Assembly: GCF_900176365.1 (NCBI RefSeq)
Contig: NZ_FWXY01000012.1
Coordinates: 62,001 to 126,000 of the forward strand
Source: Desulfocicer vacuolatum DSM 3385
GTDB lineage: Bacteria; Desulfobacterota; Desulfobacteria; Desulfobacterales; Desulfobacteraceae
Direction of reading: 5' to 3'
Length of the DNA stretch: 64,000 bases
The position numbers and the translations under genes are program-made. Below the pieces are notes generated by a model. It did no database searches. It saw nothing but the letters and a program-made list of their open reading frames with translations, and had not been told where the DNA came from. Positions 1 through 9,111 of the stretch are shown here, one piece after another. Numbering within the stretch: position 1 is the stretch's first letter; every line of letters begins with the position of its first letter.

Positions 1-1
1 A

Positions 2-1282
2 GATATCACCCTTCTGGCGTATCACATTTTGGAAAAACGTATCCGGGAAAACGAACTTGACAGCCTGATGCAGGAAATTGAGATGCCCCTGGTACCGGTG
101 CTGGCCGGCATGGAAATGAACGGTATCCAGGTGGACAGGGACAAGCTGTCCAATCTATCCAAGGGCTTTGAACAGGAACTTGCCGGCATTGAGGAAGAGA
201 TATTTTCCCTTGCAGGGGAACGATTCAATGTCAATTCCTCCCAGCAACTGGGGGCCGTTCTTTTTGAAAAACTAAAACTTCCCACACAGAAAAAAACAAA
301 AAAAAAGACCGGGTATTCAACGGATATTGATGTATTGACAAAGCTTGCCCAATCCCATGAACTCCCGGGTTTAATCCTGCGCTATCGTTCCCTTGGTAAA
401 TTAAAATCCACCTACACCGATGCATTACAATTGTTGATTCATCCCCAGACCCACCGGATTCACACCTCATTTAACCAAAGCATCACTGCCACAGGACGGT
501 TGAGCAGTTCCGATCCCAATCTTCAAAACATCCCCATCCGCACCCCGGAGGGCAAAGAGATCAGGGCGTCATTCATTCCCCGGCAGGGGCATGTCCTGGT
601 GGCAGCGGATTACTCCCAGATTGAGCTTCGCATTTTGGCCCATTGTGCAGAGGATGAAATTTTAATTGATGCCTTTACCCATGATGAAGACATTCACACC
701 CGTACAGCAACAGAGGTGTTCAACGCCCTGCCCGGATTTATCACCCCTGAATTGCGCCGCCAGGCCAAGGCCATTAATTTTGGGATTGTCTACGGCATGG
801 GAGCATTTAAGCTGGGAAAAGAGCTGGAAATCAGCCGAAAAATGGCACAGACATACATTGATAACTACTTTAAACGGTACGCCGGGGTGAAAAACTACAT
901 TGACACCACCATTGCCACAGCCCGGGAAACCGGAGAAGTAACAACGCTTTTGGGTAGGAAAAGACGACTGGAGGACATCAATGCCGCCAATGCCAACATG
1001 CGCGGATTTGCAGAAAGAATGGCCATCAACACTCCCATCCAGGGCAGTGCCGCAGATCTGATCAAACTTGCCATGATCCAGATGGAAAAAGCGTTGACAA
1101 AAAAAAAGATGGCATCAAAAATGCTCTTGTCCGTGCACGATGAAATTCTTTTTGAGGTTCCGGAAAAAGAGGTAAATGCCCTGACGGCACTGGCCCGGGA
1201 AGTGATGGAAAACGTATTTACCCTCAAGGTTCCACTGAAGGTGAACATTGATGCCGGAAACAACTGGGCCGAGGCCCATTGA
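2..1282 (+). CDS. polA: DNA polymerase I, C-terminal part (5' end outside window)
   Basis: This is the 3' portion of DNA polymerase I, used in Okazaki-fragment processing and repair. The frame is already open at base 2, so about half of a normal ~900-residue protein lies to the left. The family A polymerase core is complete. Motif A (DYSQIELR) is near bases 608-631. Motif B, including the O-helix stretch RRQAKAINFGIVYG, is near 758-800. Motif C (VHDEIL) is near 1132-1150. Residues before motif A match the usual thumb and the inactive 3'-5' exonuclease-like region, but too little is present to say whether proofreading is active. The stop TGA is at 1280-1282. No frameshift is seen. Confidence 0.97.
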   Translation, partial: DITLLAYHILEKRIRENELDSLMQEIEMPLVPVLAGMEMNGIQVDRDKLSNLSKGFEQELAGIEEEIFSLAGERFNVNSSQQLGAVLFEKLKLPTQKKTKKKTGYSTDIDVLTKLAQSHELPGLILRYRSLGKLKSTYTDALQLLIHPQTHRIHTSFNQSITATGRLSSSDPNLQNIPIRTPEGKEIRASFIPRQGHVLVAADYSQIELRILAHCAEDEILIDAFTHDEDIHTRTATEVFNALPGFITPELRRQAKAINFGIVYGMGAFKLGKELEISRKMAQTYIDNYFKRYAGVKNYIDTTIATARETGEVTTLLGRKRRLEDINAANANMRGFAERMAINTPIQGSAADLIKLAMIQMEKALTKKKMASKMLLSVHDEILFEVPEKEVNALTALAREVMENVFTLKVPLKVNIDAGNNWAEAH

Positions 1283-1392
1283 TCCGGGATTTAATCTCTC
1301 CGGTGCAGAAAAGGCAGAAATACCGGCCAAGGCAGTTATGGATTTAATCACAACATCAACAACATCAGGCTTATTTTTTACCGGTGCCTACC

Positions 1393-1578
1393 CTACTCTT
1401 GTTGTGACTCCGACGGTGCCGACTTTTCCTGCAACGCCCCTTTAACCGTTTCTGAAACTGTCCGGTGGACATCAACAAAGGATTCATGGATGCTGGTGGG
1501 GGAAAGCCGCCCCATTTCAATGAATTTCACCACAATTTCTTTGGTGGTTCTCAGTATTTGTTCGTCTATGGATTTCAT
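1393..1578 (-). CDS. Small conserved hypothetical protein
   Basis: This 61-residue protein has regular amphipathic helical composition (ILRTTKEIVVKFIEMGRLSP, then a region rich in S, V and T). It resembles small uncharacterised proteins I recall from sulfate reducers, but I cannot name a family. The ATG at 1578 is preferred over the GTG at 1623 because a GGAG lies just upstream, although it is very close to the ATG. It faces left, convergent with polA. It could be a chance frame, but the composition and lack of low-complexity sequence argue for a real gene. Confidence 0.55.
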   Translation of the reverse strand: MKSIDEQILRTTKEIVVKFIEMGRLSPTSIHESFVDVHRTVSETVKGALQEKSAPSESQQE

Positions 1579-1689
1579 ACTCCATCTGATACCAAAGAAA
1601 TTCGCGGGGGTCAACCTTCCCACTGATTTCAGTTGCCATGGCCAAAAAAATGCTTATACTCGATGATCAGATAATTCTTTATTTAACAG

Positions 1690-1860
1690 GCATGTCCTGA
1701 CGGACACAACGAATATTGAAGTATGGTATTATGCCGCCCCCCCGACGGGCAATGGGACCGGAACTGTAAACAGCTCAATTGTCCGGTTCCTATTGCCCCT
1801 CGGGGGGGGGGGGGGACGGCTCTGCCTTAGCTTGCCTTGGAGGCTGCCTTTTCATATAAA
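1690..1860. repeat. Palindromic repeat, short X-like hairpin plus long GC palindrome (module Z)
   Basis: A small hairpin TGTCC-TGAC-GGACA lies at 1693-1706. It is followed by TGGTATTATGCCGCC and a near-perfect GC-rich palindrome whose arms read CCCGACGGGCAATGGG and its complement, with a loop containing AACTGTAAACAG. The right end continues as CTCTGCCTTAGCTTGCCTTG, which recurs in reverse at 53538-53570. The same Z palindrome is found at 23408-23517, 31481-31582 and 53575-53650. A run of 13 G at 1803-1815 makes the exact right arm uncertain. Confidence 0.8.
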
Positions 1861-1956
1861 ACATACATGGCTGTAACCACCAGCCACAACAAACAATGAA
1901 AAAACAGTGGCTGTGAACACCCAGAACCTAATACCCAGTACCCAGCACCTGCTTTT

Positions 1957-2045
1957 TCATATAACCGCCACGGGCAGGCCGATCCGGTTCTGCCCACAAC
2001 AAAGCTTGAAATACGCCTCTGATTTTCGGAGTATTTCATATAAAA
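1957..2045 (-). repeat. Palindromic repeat of X-Y type
   Basis: Read on the minus strand this starts TATATGAAATACTCCG and ends GGCGGTTATA, the consensus X-Y organisation of the window. Hairpin Y is GAAATAC/GTATTTC and hairpin X is GGGCAGAACC/GGCCTGCCC. It lies directly upstream of the TraB-family gene, so an open frame that begins at 1907 is repeat-derived up to 2074. Confidence 0.85.
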
Positions 2046-2074
2046 ACGCTCTTCACCCAAGGATATTGATTTTA

Positions 2075-3259
2075 ATGGACGCAAATGCACACGACAAAGA
2101 AAATATGATTGACAGACTCTCCTTTAACGGCAAAAAAATCACCCTCATCGGCACGGCCCATGTTTCCCGGGAAAGTGCCCGGATTGTCAAGGAGATCATC
2201 CAAAAAGAAAAACCGGACACTGTGTGTGTGGAACTATGTAATTCCAGGCTCAAATCCATAAAAGATAACGACAGCTGGCGCAACATGGACATCGTCAATG
2301 TAATCAAAGAAAAAAAAGCCATGCTTTTATTGATGAACCTGATGCTGGCCTCTTTCCAGAAAAAAATTGCGGAAAAATTTGACATCAAACCGGGACAGGA
2401 GATGATCAATGCCGTGGCGGCAGCAGAAGAGCAAGGTGCCACCCTGATTCCTGCGGATCGGGAAATCCAGGTAACCCTGACCCGGGTATGGCGCAACATG
2501 GGGTTTTGGGAAAAAATAAAACTGATGTTTCAGCTCATGCTCTCCATGGGAAGTTCCGATGAAATCAGCGAAGAAGAAATTGAGCAGATGAAACAGGAAG
2601 ATCTGCTCCAGACATTGCTGGCTGACGTTAAAAAGTCCCACCCCATCATGGAAAAGGTCCTCATTGCAGAACGGGATCAATTTCTTGCGGCAAAAATCAG
2701 CAATGCCCCGGGAAACCATATTGTTGCTGTGGTGGGGGCCGGGCATGCGCCGGGCATAAAAAAACATCTGGCACCGGAAACCCCCATAGACACAGACACA
2801 CTCACTGAAATCCCCCCGGCAGGAAAATCAGGCAAAATTTTGAAATGGATGATCCCCGGTCTCATCATTGTACTCATGGCACTGGGATTTTTCATGAAAG
2901 GGGCTGAGGCAGGCACTGACATGATCTGGCTGTGGATTGCGGCCAATGGTATTTTTGCCGGCATTGGGGCCATTGTGGCCCTGGCCCATCCTTATACCAT
3001 TATCTCCGCCATTGCGGCAGCCCCCCTGACCTCTCTGAATCCCATGATTGCCGCAGGCTGGGTATCAGGGCTTGTGGAGGCAGTGTCCAGAAAACCCAAG
3101 GTAAGGGATCTGGAGTCCATCCCCAAGGATATTCTTTCCATAAAAGGATTCTGGCGAAACAATGTCACTCGAATTTTGCTTGTGGTGGTGTTCACCAATC
3201 TTGGAAGCACCATCGGCACCATGACCGCCATCCCCCTCATGCTCAAGGTAATCAATTAA
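2075..3259 (+). CDS. TraB/PrgY-family membrane protein
   Basis: This TraB/GumN-type protein has 394 residues. The N-terminal catalytic-like domain (about residues 10-245) shows the family signatures GTAHVS, VCVELC and GAGHAPGI. In the Tiki/TraB superfamily these belong to a metalloprotease-like fold; enterococcal PrgY/TraB dampens peptide pheromones. The C-terminal third has about four or five membrane segments (WMIPGLIIVLMALGFFMKG is the first). The ATG at 2075 is chosen because the longer frame runs back into an intergenic repeat, and AAGGA lies about 11 bases upstream. The substrate in this organism is unknown. A hairpin shared with purN follows the stop. Confidence 0.85.
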   Translation: MDANAHDKENMIDRLSFNGKKITLIGTAHVSRESARIVKEIIQKEKPDTVCVELCNSRLKSIKDNDSWRNMDIVNVIKEKKAMLLLMNLMLASFQKKIAEKFDIKPGQEMINAVAAAEEQGATLIPADREIQVTLTRVWRNMGFWEKIKLMFQLMLSMGSSDEISEEEIEQMKQEDLLQTLLADVKKSHPIMEKVLIAERDQFLAAKISNAPGNHIVAVVGAGHAPGIKKHLAPETPIDTDTLTEIPPAGKSGKILKWMIPGLIIVLMALGFFMKGAEAGTDMIWLWIAANGIFAGIGAIVALAHPYTIISAIAAAPLTSLNPMIAAGWVSGLVEAVSRKPKVRDLESIPKDILSIKGFWRNNVTRILLVVVFTNLGSTIGTMTAIPLMLKVIN

Positions 3260-3263
3260 AAAA

Positions 3264-3294
3264 CGGGGCAGGACCCTTGCGGTCCATGCCCCAA
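3264..3294. terminator. Bidirectional terminator between traB-like gene and purN
   Basis: GGGGCA and TGCCCC arms with inner GACC/GGTC pair around CTTGC, lying exactly between two converging stop codons. An A-rich left flank and a T-rich right flank fit use from both sides. Confidence 0.7.
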
Positions 3295-3298
3295 AGTA

Positions 3299-4021
3299 TC
3301 AAATTTTATTTTCAGCAAATTTCTGGATGCATTCCGGATAAAGGGCCCATTCCAGGGCCAACCCTTTTTTCTTAATGCTCTCCAGGGTATCTTCGTCGGT
3401 TATTTCAAAGGCCCGCTGGCCAATGATGGGACCCGTATCCTCTCCATAGTCAATGAAATGAACCGTACACCCCCCCACCTTGCATCCATGGCGAAAGGTA
3501 TCTCCATACCCGTCGGTTCCGGGGAAAGAAGGCAAAAGAGCCGGATGAATATTCATGATTTTCCACTTACCCGGCACCGTGTTCATGTGATCAATAAAAT
3601 AGGGCGTCAAGGTCCGCATGAATCCTGCCAGCACCAGCAGATCAATGTCATGGGGCAGAATATAATCCAAAAGCGCCCTTTCGGCAATGGCCCGGGATCG
3701 TAAAAAAGCAGTGATTTTTTCATGGTCGGTGGAGGCAGAAAAAAGCGTCTGACGATGTTGAACCTCTTTCAGATCAAAATCATCGGGCACTGCCAGGGCA
3801 TTGGAATTTTGTTTTAACGTTCGGATAATCTTACCATAATCCACCACAAAGGTTTCAACACCTGCACGCCTGGCCCGGTCAAGCCCCTTGGCTTCAGGAT
3901 TGTCAGATCCCGTAAATACCAGCGTGGCATCAATATTGCCTGCTGCACAACTGTCAATGATGGCCTGGAGATTGGTTCCTCCGCCTGATATTAACGCCCC
4001 TATTTTTATTTTTTTACCCAT
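3299..4021 (-). CDS. purN: Phosphoribosylglycinamide formyltransferase (PurN type)
   Basis: PurN transfers a formyl group from 10-formyltetrahydrofolate to GAR in purine synthesis. The N-terminal ISGGGTNLQ loop binds the phosphoribosyl group. The catalytic Asn and His lie in MNIHPALLPSFPG and the catalytic Asp in DYGEDTGPI. The protein is 240 residues, roughly 30 longer than E. coli PurN. The extra length lies in the middle (about residues 60-100, around LKQNSNALAVPDD), so a lineage-specific insertion is likely. AAGGAGA lies upstream of the ATG. The gene is single and convergent with the TraB-like gene. Confidence 0.93.
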   Translation of the reverse strand: MGKKIKIGALISGGGTNLQAIIDSCAAGNIDATLVFTGSDNPEAKGLDRARRAGVETFVVDYGKIIRTLKQNSNALAVPDDFDLKEVQHRQTLFSASTDHEKITAFLRSRAIAERALLDYILPHDIDLLVLAGFMRTLTPYFIDHMNTVPGKWKIMNIHPALLPSFPGTDGYGDTFRHGCKVGGCTVHFIDYGEDTGPIIGQRAFEITDEDTLESIKKKGLALEWALYPECIQKFAENKI

Positions 4022-4132
4022 TATCTGTTGTCTCCTTGTTGCTTTCCATTACACAATTTAAAGGCCACCCATCCTCACCCGGACCAAGGGTCGTGCCATG
4101 ATTCCTCAAAGCCGGGCCTGTCCTTTCATTCA

Positions 4133-4161
4133 TTGACAAAGTAAAACCGAAACCCTATATT
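4133..4161 (+). promoter_or_regulatory. Sigma-70-type promoter for trxA-trxB operon
   Basis: TTGACA at 4133-4138 and TATATT at 4156-4161 are separated by exactly 17 bases. It sits in the 362-base gap between divergent purN and trxA and would give a leader of about 215 bases. The leader contains GGTGGCGCAAAGC near 4205, a possible structured element that I could not fold into a known riboswitch. Confidence 0.7.
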
Positions 4162-4383
4162 TACAGACAGTTTTTGAGCCTGGTTCTAAATTCAGCCACA
4201 TTGGGGTGGCGCAAAGCTTGCACTATTGGCATTTATGCTGAGATCTACCATTATGACTCACTGTTGTCAAAAGTATAGGTATGTTAAACTTTCAGACGCT
4301 AACTTCACCCCGGCCCCATTGGTCGGAATGGCCAGCACAAACCAGGCCCAGTTTTTATCTAACCCAAATAAGGAGACAGGTTG

Positions 4384-4719
4384 ATGGCGGAAAATATAGT
4401 TGAAATAGACGATGATTCCTTTGAAAAGGCAGTTTTAAAGGCAGACAATCCTGTGATGGTGGATTTCTGGGCACCCTGGTGCGGTCCCTGCCGGGCCATC
4501 GGCCCCATTGTGGACGAACTGGAAGGAATCTATGGTGAAAAAATGAACTTTGTAAAAGTCAACGTGGATGAAAACCCACTGACCCCGAGCAAATACGGTA
4601 TCAAAGCCATTCCCACCCTGATTTTCTTTAAAAACGGCGAAGTGGCCGAACAGATAACCGGAATGGTGGCCAGGGCTAAACTTGAGGAAACCATCAAAGG
4701 GGTACTCAAGGAGGGATAA
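4384..4719 (+). CDS. trxA: Thioredoxin
   Basis: This is a 111-residue thioredoxin carrying the WCGPC redox site (about residues 30-34, within WAPWCGPCRAI) and the cis-proline loop KAIPTLIFF. It reduces cytoplasmic disulfides and receives electrons from the TrxB encoded next to it. The ATG at 4384 is favoured over a TTG three bases earlier because AAGGAGA lies 8-10 bases upstream. Its stop overlaps the trxB start (TAATG), so the two are translationally coupled. Confidence 0.96.
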   Translation: MAENIVEIDDDSFEKAVLKADNPVMVDFWAPWCGPCRAIGPIVDELEGIYGEKMNFVKVNVDENPLTPSKYGIKAIPTLIFFKNGEVAEQITGMVARAKLEETIKGVLKEG

Positions 4720-5654
4720 TGGCCAACACAGATTATGACGTGATTATCATCGGAGGAGGACCTGCCGGGCTCACCGCAGGCATGTATGCTGCAAGGGCAA
4801 GGCTCAATGTGGTATTGTTTGAAAAAGCAGCCCCCGGAGGCCAGGTGATCATCACAGACTGGGTGGAAAACTACCCGGGATTCCCAGAGGGCATTACAGG
4901 TTACGACCTGGGTGAAAAAATGGTCACCCAGGCCAAGAACCTTGGCTTGACCATTGAATCCGATGAAATAACCTCTATGACCCTTTCCAGGGAGGAAAAG
5001 AAAGTTCATCTTGGCAGCGGAAAAACAGTTAGCGCCCACACAGTTATCATTGCCTCCGGTGCCTCCCCCAGAAAACTGGATATTGGTGAAGCCAAATTTA
5101 TGGGAAAAGGTGTTTCTTTCTGCGCCACCTGTGATGCCCCTTTTTTCCGGGACAAGGTTCTTGTGGCTGTGGGCGGCGGAGACACCGCTGTACAGGAAGC
5201 TATCTACCTCACAAAATTTGCCACCAAGGTATACCTGGTACACCGGCGGGATGAGCTGAGGGCCACCAAAGTTCTCCAGGAACGGGCATTGAAAAACGAT
5301 AAGATTGAGATGGTGTGGGATTCTGTTGTAACGGGAATGGACGGTTTTTTCAATGTTGAAAATGTTCATATAAAAAATGTAAAAACCCAGGCCCAGAGCA
5401 CCATTAAGGCAGATGGCTGTTTCATCTGGGTGGGCACAACCCCCAACACAGCCTACGTCAAGGACAATGTAAAAACCGATGACGGCGGCTTTATTTTCAC
5501 TGACACCCACATGGAAACATCCATTCCGGGGGTTTATGCCATAGGTGATGTCAGAACCACCCCTTTAAAACAAATCACCACCGCTGTGGGCGACGGCGCC
5601 ATTGCAGCCATGTCCGCCGAGCACTTCATTGAAAACCTGAAGGATGCAAAATGA
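4719..5654 (+). CDS. trxB: Thioredoxin reductase
   Basis: This 311-residue flavoprotein passes electrons to thioredoxin. FAD binding is shown by GGGPAGLTAG near the N-terminus, the redox-active cysteine pair by CATC in the middle, and the second dinucleotide site by GGGDTAVQEA. The C-terminal FAD motif is AIGDVR. The start overlaps the trxA stop and a strong AAGGAGGGA lies inside the trxA end. It overlaps the next gene by ATGA. The dinucleotide used (NADPH, or ferredoxin/other as in some anaerobes) cannot be settled by eye, although HRRDELRA fits the usual NADPH 2'-phosphate loop. Confidence 0.95.
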   Translation: MANTDYDVIIIGGGPAGLTAGMYAARARLNVVLFEKAAPGGQVIITDWVENYPGFPEGITGYDLGEKMVTQAKNLGLTIESDEITSMTLSREEKKVHLGSGKTVSAHTVIIASGASPRKLDIGEAKFMGKGVSFCATCDAPFFRDKVLVAVGGGDTAVQEAIYLTKFATKVYLVHRRDELRATKVLQERALKNDKIEMVWDSVVTGMDGFFNVENVHIKNVKTQAQSTIKADGCFIWVGTTPNTAYVKDNVKTDDGGFIFTDTHMETSIPGVYAIGDVRTTPLKQITTAVGDGAIAAMSAEHFIENLKDAK

Positions 5655-6307
5655 GAATTGCCTCTGTTGTAATGATCACCGTTCTTTTCTTTTTTGCCGG
5701 TTGTTCATGGTTCAACGAACCGGACAGGGAGATGGAAAAAAGTGCAGAAACCCTTGTAAATGAAGGAAGTGCAAATTACAAAGAAGGGAATTACCGGGAT
5801 GCCATTCACTCATTTACCACCCTGAGGGACTGGTATCCCTTCAGCAAATACGCCATTCTGGCGGAACTGAAAATTGCAGATTCCCACTATAAGCTCAAAT
5901 CCTATGAAGAAGCCATTCCAGCGTACCAGGAATTTGAGAATCTGCACCCAAAAAATGAAGCCATCCCCTTTGTCATCTACCGCATAGGCATGTGCTGGTA
6001 CAAAAAAATTCGATCTGTGGACAAAGATCAGACACCGGCGGCCAAGGCAATGGCGGAATTTCAACGCCTCATGGAAAGATTCCCCCAGGACCCTCTCAGT
6101 GTCAAAGCCGCCAAAAAGATCAAACGGTGCAGGGAGAACCTGGCAGGACACGAGGCTTATGTGGCAGATTATTATTTAAAAATAAAGCAATACAAAGCAG
6201 CATTAAAACGCTATGAATCTATCCTTGCCATATACCCTGAAACGAAATTCGGTGAAAAAGCGTTGGAGCAAATTGCCCTGTGTAAGAAAAAAATCAATAA
6301 AGAATAG
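5651..6307 (+). CDS. bamD: Outer-membrane assembly lipoprotein, BamD-like
   Basis: This 218-residue lipoprotein has a signal peptide ending in the lipobox FAGC (Cys at about residue 18). It is followed by TPR-like repeats, for example NYKEGNYRDAIHSFTTLRDWYP and SYEEAIPAYQEFENLHP, in the spacing of BamD/ComL. BamD is the essential lipoprotein partner of BamA in outer-membrane protein folding. The gene overlaps trxB by four bases and ends that operon. The trxAB linkage is a position effect rather than a functional clue. Confidence 0.85.
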   Translation: MRIASVVMITVLFFFAGCSWFNEPDREMEKSAETLVNEGSANYKEGNYRDAIHSFTTLRDWYPFSKYAILAELKIADSHYKLKSYEEAIPAYQEFENLHPKNEAIPFVIYRIGMCWYKKIRSVDKDQTPAAKAMAEFQRLMERFPQDPLSVKAAKKIKRCRENLAGHEAYVADYYLKIKQYKAALKRYESILAIYPETKFGEKALEQIALCKKKINKE

Positions 6308-6452
6308 TTGGAAACCTTGTTTTTCTTTACATTCCGCTATTTTTATTGTATAAAATTTTGTTCTAAAATTTAATATTGGAAAATATTGGTTTAATATCCG
6401 AATTTTCCCCATAAAAACGCTTGAAAATTCCCCCAGACGTGACGGGATTTTT

Positions 6453-6546
6453 TCATAACTACCATGGGCAGGCTTTATATGTATTCTGGCGCTGCCCACA
6501 ACAAAGCTTGAAAAGCTATAGTGTTTACAACAGCTTTTCTTATAAA
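6453..6546 (-). repeat. Degenerate X-Y palindromic repeat upstream of rpmB
   Basis: The X half (CCATGGGCAGG ... GCTGCCCACAAC) and the junction AAAGCTTGAAA are clear. The Y half is diverged (GAAAAGCT ... AGCTTTTC) but keeps its pairing, which suggests selection or folding constraint on the hairpin. Confidence 0.65.
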
Positions 6547-6563
6547 TCCAAAGAGAGGTAAGC

Positions 6564-6755
6564 ATGTCCAAAGAATGTAAAATATGCGGAAAAAAACCAA
6601 TGGTTGGAAACAATGTCAGCCATGCCCACAACATTAACAAACGTCGTTTCAATCCCAACCTGCAACGGGTCAGAGCACTCTACCAAGGACAGGTTAAAAA
6701 AATTGATGTGTGCACCAGCTGCATCAAGGCTGGACATGTGGTTAAAGCGCCTTAA
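6564..6755 (+). CDS. rpmB: Ribosomal protein bL28
   Basis: This is a complete 63-residue bL28 of the large ribosomal subunit. It has the zinc-binding C+ form with two CxxC pairs (CKICG near residue 5 and CTSC near residue 52). The motif [20 protein letters not shown] is typical. AGAGGTAAGC precedes the ATG. It is monocistronic, with a strong terminator about 90 bases after the stop. The presence of a C+ L28 suggests this cell may also keep a cysteine-free paralogue elsewhere for zinc limitation, but none is in the window. Confidence 0.97.
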   Translation: MSKECKICGKKPMVGNNVSHAHNINKRRFNPNLQRVRALYQGQVKKIDVCTSCIKAGHVVKAP

Positions 6756-6771
6756 AACCTCCACCCGGGGT

Positions 6772-6835
6772 ATTGACCGCCACGGGTAGGCCCGTCCACA
6801 AAAAAATCTTGAAGATCCATCTGGGTTTACACACA
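6772..6835 (-). repeat. Partial X-type repeat
   Basis: A shortened X hairpin (ACCGCCACGGGTAGGCCCGTCCACAA) followed by a decayed Y remnant (TCTTGAAGATCC), between the rpmB stop and its terminator. Confidence 0.45.
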
Positions 6836-6840
6836 ATACA

Positions 6841-6884
6841 GGGGCAGAATCCATGCTATTCATCATGGATTCTGCCCTTTTTTT
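6841..6884 (+). terminator. Rho-independent terminator of rpmB
   Basis: GGGCAGAATCCATG pairs with CATGGATTCTGCCC around an 8-base loop and is followed by seven T. It is one of the strongest terminators in the window. Confidence 0.9.
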
Positions 6885-6927
6885 ATTAAAAAATTATACC
6901 TCAATGTGCAATCCGGGATGGAATTCA

Positions 6928-9084
6928 TCATTCATCAATGAGGATGCGCTTTACATCTTTCACATGCTTCACCCGCCGCAGATCAGATATGACTTTACTC
7001 AATTGCGATTTACTTTCCACTGCAATGGTAAAATAACTGTTCACCACTCCATAATCGGTGGTTTCCGTATGTGCGTTGATAATATCAGCCTTGGCCCTTG
7101 AGATGGTTGATGCCACATCTGCCAGAAGCCCGGACCTGTCAGATGAACGAATCCTTACCCTCACAGGATAAGATTCTGTATCACTTTCACTCCACTGAAC
7201 CTCAATTTTCCTTTCCGGACTCATTTTTTGGGCATTAATGCAGTTTTTTCGATGAACTGCCACCCCCTGCCCCTGGGTAATAAATCCAACAATGGCATCC
7301 CCGGGCAAAGGATTACAGCATTTTGAAAATTTTATCAGGATATCATCCAGGCCTTTGACCACGACGCCATCTCGATTTCTTTTCCGGCTCTTCCCCCCCA
7401 GCCCTCTCTCCCGGGGCTTGATATCTTCTTTTTCTTTTGCTTCTTCAGGAACGGTTTTATGAAGAATCTGGAGGGGAGTGACTTTCCCAAACCCCACCTG
7501 GGCAATGAGATCCTCCACCTCTTTAAATCCAAAGGCTTCAGCAGCCTGATCCACTTCCCCGGATTTCACCAAGGCATTAAAATTGAAATTTCGTTTGCGG
7601 AAAAGTTTTTCACACATTTCCCGACCAAGGGCAATACTGCGTTCTTTTTCCTGGATTTTAATCCAATGACGGATTTTGGTCTTGGCCTTCACTGTTTTTA
7701 CAAAATTAAGCCAATCTGGACTGGGATGGTGTCCTTTGGTGGTGACAATACTTACTGTACTTCCTGTGGTGAGCTGCTGGGCCAGGGGCACCAGCTTACC
7801 ATCCACCTTGGCACCGGTGCACTGTTCGCCCACCTCTGTGTGAATCTGATAGGCAAAATCCACAGGTGTGGCCCCCTTGGGCAGGGTTTGAATATCCCCC
7901 CCCGGGGTAAACACATAAATCTCATTGGGATACAGATCTATCTTTACATTTTCAAGAAACTCATTGGAGTCCGTTGTTTCTTCCTGATTTTCCACCAGAT
8001 TCCTGAGCCAGGCAAAGGTTTTTCCCGTTTTTTCATCAATGGCAGCCCCCTCTTTATAACTCCAGTGGGCCGCAATGCCGGATTCGGCGACATTATCCAT
8101 TTCCCAAGTTCGAAGCTGAATCTCCACCCTCTGTCCCCGGGGACCAATCACCGTGGTGTGCAAAGACTGATATAGATTGGGCTTGGGCACACCGATGTAA
8201 TCCTTAAATTTGTAATGTATGGGTTTCCACATATCATGGATAATACCCATTGCCTGATAACACTGAAACTTCAAATCCACAATCACTCTGAAGGCAATGA
8301 TATCGTAAACCTGATCAAAGGGTAAATTCTGGGACATCATTTTCTGATAGATGCTGTAATGCTGTTTGTAGCGCCCTTTAATGGACAGATTTTTCATTCC
8401 CTCGGCGGTGAGCCGTTCTGTTAGCTTTTCCTTTACCTCATCAATGTAATTTTCTTTTTCTTCCTTGGCACGATTCACCAGGGTGTCAATCCTGGCATAC
8501 TCCTCGGGCAGACTGTGAAAAAAGGCAATATCCTCCAACTCCTGCTTGAGCCAGAAAATGCCCAGGCGGGAGGCAATGGGGGCATAGATATCAAGGGTCT
8601 CCCGGGAAATCATCACCCGGCTCTCCCGGTCTTCATGATATTTAAGGGTTCTCATCACGTGGAGACGATCTGCCAGCTTAATCAGGACCACCCGGATATC
8701 ATCAGCCATGGCAAGAATCATTTTTCTGAGACTCTCTGCCTGCCGGACAATCTTATCTGCAACGGAAAGCCGGGATAACATGGTCACCCCGGAGACAATA
8801 TGGGCAATGCCCGGTCCAAACACCTCCTGGATCTCCTCCCGGGTGGCATGGGTGTCTTCTATGACATCGTGGAGAAGACCTGCGGCAATACTTTCCACAT
8901 CCAGCTTCATATGGGCCAGAATGGCTGCCACCTCCAGGGGATGGGAAAGATAGGGCTCACCGGACAGCCGCACCTTGCCGTGATGGACCCGGGCCGAATA
9001 GATGTAAGCCCGATCAATAATGCCAAGGTCGGCATCAGGATTATATTGAACAATGATATCAAGAATATCGGTAATTCTAATCAT
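6928..9084 (-). CDS. rel: (p)ppGpp synthetase/hydrolase, RelA/SpoT family
   Basis: This 718-residue RSH protein makes and degrades the stringent-response alarmone. The HD hydrolase domain is intact (HDVIEDT near residue 72). The synthetase domain follows (about residues 230-345, YKFKDYIGVPKPN and VEIQLRT). A TGS domain (VFTPGGDIQTLPKGATPVDFAY) starts near residue 385, and a C-terminal ACT domain ends at VKRILIDE. An intact HD motif plus KxKD in the synthetase loop fits a bifunctional enzyme, not RelA alone. The start lacks a strong ribosome-binding site. It lies 127 bases downstream of proS, separated by a repeat. Confidence 0.95.
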   Translation of the reverse strand: MIRITDILDIIVQYNPDADLGIIDRAYIYSARVHHGKVRLSGEPYLSHPLEVAAILAHMKLDVESIAAGLLHDVIEDTHATREEIQEVFGPGIAHIVSGVTMLSRLSVADKIVRQAESLRKMILAMADDIRVVLIKLADRLHVMRTLKYHEDRESRVMISRETLDIYAPIASRLGIFWLKQELEDIAFFHSLPEEYARIDTLVNRAKEEKENYIDEVKEKLTERLTAEGMKNLSIKGRYKQHYSIYQKMMSQNLPFDQVYDIIAFRVIVDLKFQCYQAMGIIHDMWKPIHYKFKDYIGVPKPNLYQSLHTTVIGPRGQRVEIQLRTWEMDNVAESGIAAHWSYKEGAAIDEKTGKTFAWLRNLVENQEETTDSNEFLENVKIDLYPNEIYVFTPGGDIQTLPKGATPVDFAYQIHTEVGEQCTGAKVDGKLVPLAQQLTTGSTVSIVTTKGHHPSPDWLNFVKTVKAKTKIRHWIKIQEKERSIALGREMCEKLFRKRNFNFNALVKSGEVDQAAEAFGFKEVEDLIAQVGFGKVTPLQILHKTVPEEAKEKEDIKPRERGLGGKSRKRNRDGVVVKGLDDILIKFSKCCNPLPGDAIVGFITQGQGVAVHRKNCINAQKMSPERKIEVQWSESDTESYPVRVRIRSSDRSGLLADVASTISRAKADIINAHTETTDYGVVNSYFTIAVESKSQLSKVISDLRRVKHVKDVKRILIDE

Positions 9085-9111
9085 GTACTGGGACGCCTTT
9101 TTACTCAGTAT

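Noticed and set aside
1907-2074. N-terminal extension of the TraB-like protein
   Set aside because: It translates the X-Y repeat and has no ribosome-binding site; homologous sequence starts at 2075 or later.
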